64,000 nt of DNA from Semisulcospira habei (Eukaryota; Mollusca; Gastropoda; Semisulcospiridae): positions 181,638,671-181,702,670 of the forward strand of contig BTPG01000001.1 in the NCBI GenBank assembly GCA_036245525.1. Reading direction: 5' to 3'. A program made the position numbers and the translations under genes. Shown in pieces: positions 1 through 11,956 of this stretch (the stretch's first letter is position 1; every line of letters begins with the position of its first letter). Below the pieces are notes generated by a model. It was given only the letters and a program-made list of their open reading frames with translations. It was not told where the DNA came from and did not search any database.

Positions 1-640
1 TATAACAGCAATTCTATCATTTTAACTGGCATTTTACACACATTTGCCGACCTCTTGTGACCCTTGACCTTTTCAAGGGGTCATCCAAATAAGTATGCAT
101 AGATAGGTCTTACCATCCAGACCATAGGTGTGTACCAAGAATGAAGTTGTGAATAGTATTTGAGAAAAAAGAAATGTTTTGTCAAAATATGTCTATTTTT
201 TACTTATTCCTAAGCTCTTGTGACCCTTGACCTTTTCAAGTGTCAACCAAATTAGTATGCATAGAAAGTTCTTACCATCAGGTATCATTGTACCAAGTTT
301 GGGTTTGAAGCTGTGAATAGTATTTGAGAAAAAATTAATGTCAAAATATTGGGACCTATTTTCTGATCCCCTGTGACCCTGACCTTTGTGAGAGGTCACT
401 CAAATTTGTATGTTTAGAAAGGTCTTGCCACAAAGTATCCTTGGGCCAAGCTTGAAGACTGTGGCTTGAATAGTCTCCAAGAAAATGCCAATGTTAAAGT
501 TTACCATGGATGACGGTGGATAGACGACAACGATGGATGGACGACCACTGGCCCAGAACATAGACTCACTTTTGCTTTGCACGTGAGCCAAAAAAGTGCC
601 AAAAGCGGTGCTGTGTCCCATGACAAAAGAAGAGAAGTTT
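1..640 (+). repeat. Dispersed repeat family A, tandem sub-units
   Basis: Three to four diverged sub-units of roughly 150 bp, each containing TGACCCTTGACCTTTTC-like text, a 'gtatgcatagaaaggtcttaccatcag'-like block and a 'gaatagtatttgagaaaa' block. The same family recurs at about 18750-19385 and 22735-23405, each time ending in text like 'actcacttttgcttt'. No coding potential is evident; the short ORFs are not conserved between copies. It is probably an interspersed element, class unknown. Confidence 0.7.
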
Positions 641-1250
641 CAACAAATAAATATCTTAAGCACTAAAAACTGTATGTCTGAGAAAACCCAACAAAAAAAA
701 AAAAAGAAAAAAAAAAGAAACACATGTAGAAAGAACAGTTACAACACAATAGTACAATTTTAAAGAAAATCCCTAAAAGAAAAGCACCAAGAAAGAATAA
801 TTTCAACACAACTTATTTGTAAGTGTTCTTTCTAAGCATAGAATCTTTTTCTGTTGCATGCATTATGCTCGCCTGATAGTCACTGTTCTGGTCTGGATTT
901 GTTTGTAGGACACAGTTTGGAAAACAGGTGGGGGGGGGGGGGGGAGGGGAGGAGGACAGGCTGTTGCATTATGCTCGCCTGATAGTCACTGTTCTGCCAC
1001 TTGGATTTGTTTGTATGACAGTTTGGGAAACAGGGGGGGGGGGGGGGGGGGGGGGAAGGACAGGCTGTTGCATTATGCTCGCCTGATAGTCACTGTTCTG
1101 GTCTGGATTTGTTTGTAGGACACAGTTTGGAAAACAGGTGGGGGGGGGGGGGCAGGCTGTTGTGACCCCCCCCCCCCCCCACCCCACCCCGTTCCCGTTC
1201 AGACACCCTCTGGATCCGCCCTTGTAGGCTGTGTTCAGCTGGCACCATTT
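641..1250. repeat. Gene-free stretch with ~107 bp tandem copies and G/C tracts
   Basis: An A-rich stretch (641-830) is followed by three tandem copies of a ~107 bp unit with the block 'gcctgatagtcactgttctg' (starting near 873, 977 and 1079), separated by long poly-G tracts. The poly-C run near 1165-1185 faces the other way. I see no gene here. Confidence 0.7.
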
Positions 1251-1251
1251 T

Positions 1252-1470
1252 AACCCATTCAGCCCCGACGCACTACAGCAGGAGATGGGTCGACCATGAT
1301 ATTCAAGGGTAGTGCCAGATTAGGTTGGCGCCTGTCAGCGCCAAGCTAATCTGGCACTGCCCTTGAATTATTATGGTTGATCCATCTCCTGCAACAGGTG
1401 CATAGTCATTAGATGACGCCTCCAAAATTTGGGAAATACGTGGGTCAGGCTGAATGAGATAAACTATTCC
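1252..1470. mobile_element. Fold-back (MITE-like) element, family F1, copy 1
   Basis: A near-perfect hairpin has arms reading 'agtgccagattagcttggcgc' and its reverse complement (centre near 1335). It is flanked by 'gagatgggtcgacc'-type text and begins TTAACCCATTCAGCCCC. The TTAA plus CCC terminus resembles piggyBac-derived MITEs, but this is an inference. Related copies lie at 1695-1906, 5519-5708 and 9424-9630. Confidence 0.65.
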
Positions 1471-1694
1471 ACAGTGAATGGTGTTCAACATACATAATCT
1501 AGGCACACTAACCAGTTTTTCTTTCCTGGCATGAATGATCTTCTCAGACAAAGAATGCACAAACTGGCACTGTTTCAGGAAGCGCTTGCCACTGGCTGTC
1601 AGTCCATAGATAAAGTCATAGTACAGGAATGGATTCCTGGTGAGAAAAACAAGCTAGGTCAACAAGCTAGGTCAACAAGGTCACAAATTTAGAT

Positions 1695-1906
1695 CAACCC
1701 ATTCAGCCCGACGGACGTATTTCCCAAATTTTGGAGGCGTCATCTAACGACTATGCACCTGTTGCAGGAGATGGGTCAACCATGATAATTCAAGGGTAGT
1801 GCCAGATTAGCTTGGTGCTGACAGGCGCCAAGCTAATCTGGAACTACCCTTAAATTATCATGGTTGACCCATTTCCTGCTGTAGTGCTCAGGGTTGAATG
1901 GGTTAA
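1695..1906. mobile_element. Fold-back (MITE-like) element, family F1, copy 2
   Basis: Same hairpin family as at 1252-1470, centre near 1823. It begins 'caacccattcagcccgacgg' and ends 'ttgaatgggttaac', giving terminal inverted repeats of about 14 bp. No internal ORF. Confidence 0.7.
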
Positions 1907-2084
1907 CACTAAACGAAATGAATGCTTATTCTGATTGACCATATGATGGGAGGGTGATCGACCATATGTGTGGGGGGTTGGGAAGAGGGGCTTGGGGGGG
2001 GGGGGGGGTGTCATGATATTGCTTGTATGTTCATATCTCACTCATGTATCCAAATGTTCAACGCAATTTTGTTTGCAAGACAGG

Positions 2085-2993
2085 AACAAAAATGCTACAA
2101 CAAAACGGAAGCCATGCTGGTAGGCACTCGCCAGAAACACTCGCAGCTCCCTCCCTCTCTCCACCTTCAACTCGATAGCACCCCCATCTCCCTCTCTGAC
2201 TCGGCCAAGAACCTCGGCGTTATCCTCGATTCCTCTCTGTCTATGACCAGCTTCGTCTCCGCCATGGCCCAGGCATGCTATTTCCACCTCCACCGCATCA
2301 GTCAGATCAGAAAATACCTCACTACCGAAGCTGCCACCAAACTTGCTGTCTCTCTCATCTTATCTCGCATCGACTACTGCAACTCTCTCCTTTCCGGCCT
2401 CCCTCACTCCACCACTTTCACTCTCCAACGCGTCCAGAACAACGCTGCCCGCCTCGTCCTCAGAAAGAAAAAATCCGACAACATCACTCCCCTGCTCAAA
2501 CTCCTTCACTGGCTCCCCATCCCCCAAAGCATCCAATACAAAATTCTGTCTCTCTGCTACAAATCCCTGAACAACTGCGCTCCTACCTATCTCTCGAACT
2601 TACTTCACCCCTACACACCTTCCCGCTCCCTCCGCTCTGCCTCCGACCCTCTCCGCCTCCACATCTCTCGCACCAAACTCAACACTTTCGGCCCCCGCTC
2701 CTTTTCCGTCTATGGTCCATCCACCTGGAACACTCTCCCACTCTCTCTTCGTCAGAAACACTCTCTCTCCTCCTTCCAGTCTGCCCTCAAAACTCACCTC
2801 TTTCAACAGTTCTAGCACTATATCACCACACTCCCGACCGCAAGCTGACCGTCGTAATGTTTTTCACTATTTGTGGTACGTGAGTCATTGTCTAAAGCGT
2901 GCGCATGCGTGCGCGAGTTGTGAGTGTGCGCTTAGAGTTATAATTATTATAAGATAAGTGCATTACAAATACCGTAATTATTATTATTATGAC
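2085..2993 (+). mobile_element. 5'-truncated non-LTR retrotransposon (LINE), 3' end
   Basis: A coding remnant of the LINE reverse-transcriptase C-terminus is followed by a short 3' UTR ending in an (ATT)n-like tail near 2990. The 5' junction lies just after a G-tract around 2000-2090. The coding strand is unusually C/T rich compared with its surroundings, as expected for an inserted element. Confidence 0.75.
2088..2815 (+). CDS. LINE reverse transcriptase, C-terminal fragment
   Basis: An open frame of about 240 codons ends at 2815. It reads as the C-terminal part of a jockey/CR1-like LINE polymerase: the KTEAMLVGTRQ block just after the catalytic palm, the 'KNLGVILDSSLSM' strand, 'SRIDYCNSLLSGLP', 'LQRVQNNAARLVL', 'LHWLPI' and the terminal 'FGPRSFSVYGPSTWNTLP' block. 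These blocks are typical of marine invertebrate LINEs. The catalytic YxDD box and the endonuclease are missing, so this is a 5'-truncated copy. No frameshift was found in the retained part, so it may be a recent insertion. The in-frame extension upstream of 2085 crosses a poly-G tract and is probably not part of the element. Confidence 0.8.
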
Positions 2994-3160
2994 AACACTG
3001 ATAGCTCAAGAACAGTGCCCGACCAGTCTGGCACCTGTTATGCTAATCGTGCCCTCTGTCTGACATACGGTGTGCAATCCATCTTGTCACTTGGTAGCCT
3101 CAGACACAATGCCATAAAGCAGTGATCAAGTGCTTAAAATAATATGTGCTGCTGTGCAAA

Positions 3161-3352
3161 TGTGAAATAAGCCATTTAAGCCCACAGCTGCATGTCACAA
3201 ATAACCAGTTTCAGATGGACTGACTGTGAAATAAGCCATTTAAGCCCACAGCTGCATGTCACAAATAACCAGTTTCAGATGGACTGACTGTGAAATAAGC
3301 CATTTAAGCCCACAGCTGCATGTCACAAATAACCAGTTTCAGATGGACTGAC
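3161..3352. repeat. 64 bp tandem repeat, three copies
   Basis: Three near-identical 64 bp units start at 3161, 3225 and 3289, each beginning 'tgtgaaataagccatttaag'. There is no coding content. Confidence 0.9.
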
Positions 3353-3354
3353 TG

Positions 3355-4480
<1,126 letters not shown>

Positions 4481-5017
4481 ATATCACAGATTTCTGTGAT
4501 AATTCAAAGGTAGTGCCTGATAGCTTTTGGGCCAAATGAGTTAACCTAATGGCTGAGAGCCGAGCTGTCCAAATAACAGAAGAGCACATGATGAAGATGT
4601 ACAAACCTTCCTCTTTCAAACCACAGATCTGACAACTCGTTGACAGCCTGCACGTATGGATCTGTCTCTCTGAAAATATATCAAAACATTATCAGCCATG
4701 ACATCATACTGAAAGTTTGTACATATATATGCATCTCTGATAGTGACACTGCACATTGGTTGGCTTTCAGCTGTGTCCTCTGCAGATGCTCCCCATTTCA
4801 CTTTCAATATCCTGTGATGGTAGTGTCATTGATGACATCATAAGTCATCGATGTGAGATTATTGTGACTAAACATTGTATTTGCACATGACATAACACAC
4901 TTTTCATAACATTTTCTAATAAATGACGTCAAAATAACCAGGATTAAAGCATATTTACGAAGAAAAGCGTTATGGTGAAAATTATGTTTCTTTTGTTGAT
5001 CAGTATATAATGATATA

Positions 5018-5225
5018 TACAGCCACCATCAGTGACCATCATTACAAGGCCAGCTGTCATTAAAGATTGTATATATACAGTATGTATACAGCCACCATCA
5101 GTGACCATCATTACAAGGCCAGCTGTCATTAAAGACTGTATACATATAATGATATATACAGCATGTATACAGCCACCATCAGTGACCATCATTACAAGAC
5201 CAGCTGTCAATAAAGACTGTATACA
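5018..5225. repeat. ~70-77 bp tandem repeat, three copies
   Basis: Three units contain 'cagccaccatcagtgaccatc' and 'agctgtcattaaagactg', at about 5020, 5090 and 5170. Between 4481 and 5018 I see no gene. Confidence 0.85.
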
Positions 5226-5388
5226 TACATGTACTTGTAATAACATGACATGTGACATACTAATAAAATCTGTACCTTGCCCCTGTACTAACACAATCTG
5301 TGACTTGTACTTGTACTAACACAATCTGTAACTTGAACTAACATAACTTGTAATAACACAATTTGTGACTTGTAATGTAATAAGGTAC

Positions 5389-5513
5389 CCTTTGAGCTGT
5401 ATGTCGCCCTCGTAGCTCATGGCACACTGCAGAATGACGTCCAGCGTACACAGGCTGATGTGACCAAACACCTCAAAACTCCCCTTCTCCTCAGCATGCT
5501 TCGCAATACGATT
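5389..5513 (-). CDS. CYP4-like cytochrome P450, exon 4
   Basis: A minus-strand exon with acceptor CAG (5514-5516) and donor GTACCT starting at 5388. The translation begins NRIAKHAEEKGSFEVFG and continues through HISLCTLDVILQCAMSYEG, a hallmark of CYP4-family P450s in the region around helices D and E. The exon starts in phase 0, which fits the end of exon 3 at 9064, and ends in phase 2. CYP4 enzymes are membrane-bound haem mono-oxygenases of the endoplasmic reticulum acting on fatty acids and xenobiotics. No further 3' exon (I-helix, K-helix or haem-binding cysteine loop) lies between 1 and 5389, so the gene continues outside the window or is incomplete. Confidence 0.85.
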
Positions 5514-5518
5514 CTGCA

Positions 5519-5708
5519 ATTAACCCATTCAACACAAAGGCCACAGTCACACAATTCTGTAGGTGTCACCTAACCACTACCTGTTGAAGAAAATGAATCA
5601 ACCATGATAATTCAAGGACAGTGCCTGATGGAGCCAAGATAATCTGGCACTACCCTTGAATTATCATGGTCAATCAATCTGCTAAAGTGCTCGGGGCTAC
5701 ATGAGTTA
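5519..5708. mobile_element. Fold-back element, family F1, degenerate copy
   Basis: It begins TTAACCCATTCAACAC next to the exon 4 acceptor and ends 'gctacatgagttaaa'. The hairpin arms 'ataattcaaggacagtgcc' and 'ggcactacccttgaattat' are imperfect. It sits only a few bases from the 3' splice acceptor of exon 4, within the intron. Confidence 0.6.
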
Positions 5709-6269
5709 AATTTGAAACTGCACACATTAACCCACCCCCCTCCACCCCCCCCCTCCGCCCCCCCCCCCCCTCCCTGTGCAGTTGTGGGAATGAATTTGCA
5801 AAACACATGCAGCAGAACCTGTTTTGAGCAATCACCTGTATGAGCCACTGTTGCCACCTAAATGCTGGTCTTTATTGACAGGTGAATTTTTTTTTTACCA
5901 TCTTAGACTTCTCTTGAAAAACCTGATTTTAAAGACCTTTTCTTTTTTTTGCAAAAAAATTAATGTTGTTTCTGCAAACAGCTTCTACTGCACTTTTACA
6001 GGTTAAAAAAAAACAAAATTTGGTATCGGAAATTTAAAAAAAACAAAAAAACCAACCAAACACCTCCCCCACACAAAAAAACAAAAAACAACCCCAAACA
6101 ACCAAACAAAAACAACGACAACAAAAAATATCCTGCTGTAATTCCAAAAAAAAAAAATCTATCCTCCTAAACTAAAAAGTGTGGTGGAATTCCATATGTG
6201 ATATCCACATTCCCTCTGCCAAATTTCAGCACGCGCATTCAGGTTCTCACACAATGGACTATAACAAAG
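5709..6269. other. Gene-free intron sequence, low complexity
   Basis: Contains C tracts (5727-5773), poly-T and A-rich/CAA-rich text. No ORF or splice-bounded exon was recognised. Confidence 0.6.
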
Positions 6270-6275
6270 GTGGCC

Positions 6276-6304
6276 ATAATAATAATAAATAATAAATAAT
6301 AATA

Positions 6305-6346
<42 letters not shown>

Positions 6347-6361
6347 TAATAATAATAATAA

Positions 6362-6399
<38 letters not shown>

Positions 6400-6456
6400 A
6401 AATAATAATAATAAAAAATAATAATAAAATAATAATAATAATAATAATAATAATAC
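6276..6456. repeat. (TAA)n microsatellite
   Basis: About 180 bp of near-pure TAA/AAT trinucleotides. Confidence 0.95.
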
Positions 6457-6690
6457 CGTTATTATACCGCCATCACAAAACTTGGCTATAACAACCATAT
6501 ATTAGCCATTTGGCTGTCAGCAGCACTTTTTGTCATGGGAATTCCTGTAAGATGCATCTTCACAGAAAGTGCTACCAACCAGCCAAGGGTTAAAAGGTCA
6601 AATTTCAATGAAAATCGCGTTGTTTGGTCCCCTGGCATTCTGCAATGTGTGATCACTGTGTGTTCACACTTTCTTTTGTACAAGTTGGGC

Positions 6691-7200
6691 AACCCTGAGT
6701 GTGCCTTTCTACTCACCACTAACCCCGAGTGTGCCTTTCTACTCACCACTACCCCTGGATGTGCCTTTCTACTCACCACTAACCCTGAGTGTGCCTTTCT
6801 ACTCACCACTAACCCCGAGTGTGCCTTTCTACTCACCACTAACCCCGAGTGTGCCTTTCTACTCACCACTGACCCCGAGTGTGCCTTTCTACTTGCCACT
6901 AACCCTGGGTGTGCCTTTCTACTCACCACTAACCCTGGGTGTGCCTTTCTACTCACCACTAATCCCGAGTGTGCCTTTCTACTCACCACTAACCCTGAGT
7001 GTGCCTTTCTACTCACAGCTAACCCCGAGTGTGCCTTTCTACTCACCACTAACCCTGAGTGTGCCTTTCTGCTCACCACTAACCCTGAATGTGCCTTTCT
7101 ACTCACCGCTAACCCTGAGTGTGCCTTTCTACTCATCACTAACCCTGAGTGTGCCTTTCTACTCACCACTAACCCTGACTGTGCCTTTCTACTCACCACT
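6691..7200. repeat. 30 bp minisatellite carrying CYP4 5' splice-site copies (block 1, 17 units)
   Basis: Seventeen 30 bp units of the form 'aaccctgagtgtgcctttct' plus 'actcaccact'. Read on the minus strand, each unit contains TTAGTGGTGAGTAGAAAGG. This matches the last bases of CYP4 exon 3 plus its splice donor (TTAGTG|GTGAGTAAAAAGG at 9052-9069). The array lies in the intron between exons 3 and 4. Two further blocks are at 7685-7915 and 8608-9063. Confidence 0.9.
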
Positions 7201-7280
7201 AAAGCTGCAGTTTCATAAAAACGAATCTGTTATGAATTTTATCCGCAGCGGGTCCAAAACAAAAAAGTTTGTGCAAGTCG

Positions 7281-7602
7281 GGGGTTCTTTCTCTGGGTAC
7301 TCCGGTTCTTCCAGCCCCCCCCAACCCCTCCCCCCCCCACCGCTCCCCTCCCCCTCCACTTTGGTACTGGTTTCAGGCCACTTTACAAAAATTTCAAATA
7401 CAAGCGATAAAAAATCTCTGTAACTTCAGTAGCTGAACTGGCCCTTCGTCTGTCTTGTACTGTGTTTGTCTTAAATGGCGTAAATCCGTGTCTGTTACGT
7501 GAGTGTGCGTGTTGGGTTTCAGTTCGCGGTGCTTCGAGTCGATTCACCCAAAAATTGAGAAAAAGCGCCTACATAATAATGGTATTATTATTATTATTAA
7601 GT
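7281..7602 (+). mobile_element. tRNA-SINE family S1, 5'-truncated copy
   Basis: It matches, in inverse orientation, the SINE at 43707-44155: the block 'tttctctgggtactccgg', the C tract, 'tttggtactggtttc', 'aatctctgtaacttcagtag', and the end 'aaaaattgagaaaaagcgcc' followed by an (ATT)n tail. The tRNA-like head is missing. Confidence 0.75.
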
Positions 7603-7684
7603 CCTTTCCATGCTTGTGTGTTTCCATATGCCTGGTGTGGAAACAAATTCGCATCCGACTTTGAACGAAAATGACACAATTTTT

Positions 7685-7915
7685 GAAGGAAAACCCTGAG
7701 TGTGCTTTTCTCATCGCATCGCATCATCATCTGAGCATGCCTTTCTACTCACCACTAACCCTGATTGTGCCTTTCTACTCACCACTAATTCTAAGTGTGC
7801 CTTTCTACTCACCACTAATCCTGAGTGTGCCTTTCTACTCACCACTAATCCTGAGTGTGCCTTTCTACTCACCACTAAACCTGAGTGTGCTTTTCTACAC
7901 ACCACTAACCCTCCC
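7685..7915. repeat. 30 bp minisatellite (block 2)
   Basis: About eight units of the same 30 bp repeat as at 6691-7200, some diverged. The block is cut by the LINE insertion beginning at about 7916. Confidence 0.9.
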
Positions 7916-8607
7916 CCCCCCCACCCCTCTCCCTCCCACAATGAGGCTGAACGCAACCAGGGAAGAACCAGTCTTGCTTGCTAGCACCCCGTTGGAGGAG
8001 GTGGAGTCCTTCACCTATCTCGGGAGCATCATAGACAAAAAAGGCGGCACTGATGCAGATGTCAGAGCACGAATCGGTAAAGCCAGAGCAGCCTTTCTCC
8101 AGTTGAAAAATGTGTGGAGTTCTAGAGAGCTGTCACAACACACCAAAGTCCGGATTTTCAACTCCAATGTAAAAGCAGTTCTCCTATATGGAGCAGAGAC
8201 ATGGAGATTGACAAAAACCACAGTCAACAGAGTACAGACCTTCATGAACAGTTGCCTTAGAAGAATTTTGAAAATCCACTGGCCAGAGAAGATCAGCAAC
8301 GTCAGACTCTGGGAGAGAACAGAGCAGAGAATGAAATTGGGCAAAGAAGATGGGGATGGATCGGTCACAGTCTGAGAAAGCCAGCTTCCAGTATCACTAG
8401 GCAGGCATTGTCATGGAACCCCCAGGGAAAGAGGAAAAGAGGTAGGCTGAGAAACTCCTGGCGTCGAGACCTCCAAGCAGACATCAAGAGACTGGGAACC
8501 ACCTGGAGTAGAATCGAAGGAGAAGCACAGGACAGGAGTTGCTGGAGGTCTCTCGTCGACGGCCTATACCCGGGTAGGGGTGACAGGCGTAAGTAAGTAA
8601 GTAAGTA
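7916..8607 (+). mobile_element. 5'-truncated LINE inserted in the minisatellite
   Basis: A coding fragment (7941-8596, with a frame break near 8350-8410) ends in a (TAAG)n-like tail (8589-8607), after which the minisatellite resumes. It encodes the C-terminal domain of an RTE/CR1-related reverse transcriptase: 'EEVESFTYLGSIIDKKGG', 'VLLYGAETWRLTK', 'FMNSCLRRIL', then 'WNPQGKRKRGRLRNSWRRDL' and 'TWSRIEGEAQDR'. The catalytic part is absent. It is a dead-on-arrival copy. Confidence 0.8.
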
Positions 8608-9063
8608 CTAACCCTGAGTGTGCTTTGTACTCTCCACTAACATTGATAGCTGCACACAAGCTTCAGGATATCAAAAAGGAAGGAACATCTTCTGTACATG
8701 ATGTGCAACCCTGAGTGTGCTGTTCTACTCACCAGTCACCCTGAGTGTGCCTTTCTACTCACCACTAACCCTGAATGAGCCTTTCGACTCGCCACTAACT
8801 CTGAGTGTGATAATCTACTCACCACTAACCCTGATTTGTGCATTTCTACTCACCACTAACGCTGAGTGTATCTTTCTACTCACCACTAACCCCGAGTGTA
8901 CATTTCTATTCACCACCAACATTGAGTGTGCCTTTCTACTCACCACTAAGGCTGAGTGTACCTTTCTACTCAGCACTAACCCTGCATGTGCCTTTCTACT
9001 CACCACTAACCCTGTATGTGCCTTTCTACTCACCACTAACCCTGCATGTGCCTTTTTACTCAC
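8608..9063. repeat. 30 bp minisatellite (block 3) abutting CYP4 exon 3
   Basis: Diverged 30 bp units run directly into the exon 3 splice donor at 9063. Within it, 8642-8690 resembles the last ~50 bp of exon 3 ('gatagctgcacacaagcttc', 'aggatatcaaaa'), so one unit also captured exon sequence. Confidence 0.85.
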
Positions 9064-9233
9064 CACTAACAAGTCTGCAGCTCTGTTGCTGATGGCCACA
9101 TACGGCTTCAAGATATCAAAGTGGAATGCCGGGGTCAAAAGTCGTCGCGACCTTGCCCATCGCTCGCCATTCGCCAAAAGCAGTCCTTCCCCCAGCCATG
9201 GTAAGGCAAAGTAGTACATGGATGGCTTGGGTT
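9064..9233 (-). CDS. CYP4-like cytochrome P450, exon 3
   Basis: A 170 nt minus-strand exon. The acceptor is CTAG just upstream (9234-9237) and the donor is GTGAGT at 9063-9058. With the G from exon 2 it reads [17 protein letters not shown], then [20 protein letters not shown] and [19 protein letters not shown]. The WLGxGLL and [13 protein letters not shown] blocks are diagnostic of the CYP4 family (B/C-helix region, where the C-helix WxxxR pair contacts the haem propionates). The phases match: exon 2 ends in phase 1, exon 3 supplies two bases, and exon 3 ends in phase 0 before exon 4. The donor is the apparent source of the adjacent 30 bp minisatellite. Confidence 0.9.
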
Positions 9234-9423
9234 CTAGAGGGTTAATGTTACACAGTTAACATATGGAGAAGAACCCAATGGAGAAAGAAACACGCTTAGA
9301 AAAGACAGTTACAACACAATTGCAGTTAATATATAAGTTCTGTGCTAAATCATGCTGACAAGTAGGTAGAGTTAACACAGATGTAGATGTTTTAAATGAA
9401 TGAAATTAACGCTGCCATGCACA

Positions 9424-9632
9424 ATTAACCCATTTAACCCCACAGACCCATATTTTTGAGGTGTCATCTAAACTATGTCCCAGTTGCAGGAGATGGATCG
9501 ACCATGATAATTAAGGGTAGTGCCAGATTAACTTGATACCATCAGATACAAAGTTAATCTGGCACTACTGCTAAATGATCATGGTCAATCCATCTCCTGC
9601 TGTAGTGTGACGGGCTAGATGGGTTGAAGTAT
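9424..9632. mobile_element. Fold-back element, family F1, copy 4
   Basis: It begins 'ttaacccatttaacccc' and ends 'gggctagatgggttg'. The central hairpin is 'tagtgccagattaac' / 'gttaatctggcacta'. It lies in the CYP4 intron between exons 2 and 3. From 9234 to 9424 there is only a partial copy of repeat family S2 (see 42805-43107). Confidence 0.65.
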
Positions 9633-9739
9633 TACATGTATGAATTGAGTTCCAGAGGGTGAACGTCAGAACAGTTAGCATTTTATAAGCTGCATGGCTT
9701 GGGTTCTGGCGAGTTAACCTTACAACAGTTCAGACATCA

Positions 9740-11956
9740 GCAAGAGGCACAGATCTGCATTATCCCCTGCTTGATGTGCAATAGACACAGTCCCGCATTA
9801 TCCCCTGCTTGATGTGCAATAGACACAGTCCCGCATTATCCCCTGCTTGATGTGCAATAGACACAGTCCCGCATTATCCCCTGCTTGATGTGCAATAGAC
9901 ACAGTCCCGCATTATCCCCTGCCAGATGTGCAATAGACACAGTCCCGCATTATCCCCTGCTTGATGTGCAATAGACACAGTCCCGCATTATCCCCTGCCA
10001 GATGTGCAACAGACACAGTCCCGCATTATCCCCTGCCTGATGTGCAATAGACACAGTCCCGCATTATCCCCTGCCTGATGTGCAATAGACACAGTCCCGC
10101 ATTATCCCCTGCCTGATGTGCAACAGACAGATCTTTATTATCTCATGCATGATGTGCAATAGACACAGTCCCGCATTATCCCCTGCCTGATGTGCAACAG
10201 ACAGATCTTTATTATCCCCTGCCTGATGTGCAATAGACACAGCCCCTCATTAGCCCCTGCCTGATGTGCAATAGTCACAGTCCCGCATTATCCCCTGCTT
10301 GATGTGCAATAGACAAAGTCCAGCATTATCCCCTGCTTGATGTGCAATAGACACAGTCCCCGCATTATCCCCTGCCTGATGTGCAATAGACACAGTCCCG
10401 CATTATCCCCTGCCTGATGTGCAATAGACACAGTCCCGCATTATCCCCTGCCAGATGTGCAACAGACACAGTCCCGCATTATCCCCTGCCTGGTGTGCAA
10501 TAGACACAGTCCTGCATTATCCCCTGACTGATGTGCAATAGACACAGTCCCGCATTATCCCCTGCCTGATGTGCAACAGACAGATCTTTATTATCTCATG
10601 CATGATGTGCAATAGACACAGTCCCGCATTATCCCCTGCCTGATGTGCAACAGACAGATCTTTATTATCCCCTGCCTGATGTGCAATAGACACAGCCCCT
10701 CATTATCCCCTGCCTGATGTGCAATAGTCACAGTCCCGCATTATCCCCTGCTTGATGTGCAATAGACGAAGTCCAGCATTATCCCCTGCTTGATGTGCAA
10801 TAGACACAGTCCCCGCATTATCCCCTGCCTGATGTGCAATAGACACAGTCCCGCATTATCCCCTGCCTGATGTGCAATAGACACAGTCCCGCATTATCCC
10901 CTGCCAGATGTGCAACAGACACAGTCCCGCATTATCCCCTGCCTGGTGTGCAATAGACACAGTCCTGCATTATCCCCTGACTGATGTGCAATAGACAGAT
11001 CTTTATTATCCCCTGCTTGATGTGCAATAGACACAGTCCCGCATTATCCCCTGTCTGGTGTGCAATATAAACAGATCTTCATTATCCCCTGCTTGATGTG
11101 CAATAGACGCAGTCCTGCATTATCCCCTGCCTGATGTGCAATAGACAGATCTTTATTATCCCCTGCTTGATGTGCAATAGACACAGTCCCGCATTATCCC
11201 CTGCCTGGTGTGCAATAGACACAGTCCTGCATTATCCCCTGCCTGGTGTGCAATAGACACAGTCCTGCATTATCCCCTGACTGATGTGCAATAGACAGAT
11301 CTTTATTATCCCCTGCTTGATGTGCAATAGACACAGTCCTGCATTATCCCCTGCCTGATGTGCAATATAAACAGATCTTCATTATCCCCTGCTTGATGTG
11401 CAATAGACACAGTCCTGCATTATCCCCTGCCTGATGTGCAATAGACAGATCTTCATTATCCCCTGCTTGATGTGCAATAGACACAGTCCTGCATTATCCC
11501 CTGCCTGATGTGCAATAGAGAGATCTTTATTATCCCCTGCATGATGTGCAATAGACATAGTCCCGCATTATCCCCTGTCAGATGTGCAATAGACAGATCT
11601 TCATTATCCCCTGCTTGATGTGTAATAGACACAGTCCCGTATTATCCCCTGCCTGATGTGCAATAGACACAGTCCTGCATTATCCCCTGCCTGATGTGCA
11701 ATAGACACAGTCCCGTATTATCCCCTGCTTGATGTGCAATAGACACAGCCCCGCATTATCCCCTGCTTGATGTGCAATAGATACAGTCCCGCATTATCCC
11801 CTGCCTGATGTGCAATAGACAGATCTTCATTATCCCATGCTTGATGTGCAATAGACACAGTCCTGCATTATCCCCTGCCAGATGTGCAATAGACACAGTC
11901 CTGCATTATCCCCTGCATGCTAGATGTGCAATAGACACAGTCCCGCATTATCCCCA
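9740..11956. repeat. 36-39 bp satellite-like array, part 1
   Basis: About 58 tandem units of ~38 bp ('cattatcccctgcttgatgt' + 'gcaatagacacagtcccg') with variants such as 'gacagatctttattatc'. A higher-order repeat of 453 bp is visible: the variant series starting at 10111 recurs at 10564. The array fills the CYP4 intron between exons 2 and 3 and is interrupted by a LINE at 11957-14515. Confidence 0.95.

Noticed and set aside
2275..2957. Alternative-frame ORF of 202 codons over the LINE fragment
   Set aside because: It is in the shadow of the reverse-transcriptase frame; Pro/Ser-rich composition comes from C/T-rich codons.
6486..7423. ORFs of ~230 codons in three frames made of ten-residue repeats
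   Set aside because: Artefacts of the 30 bp minisatellite, whose length is a multiple of three.
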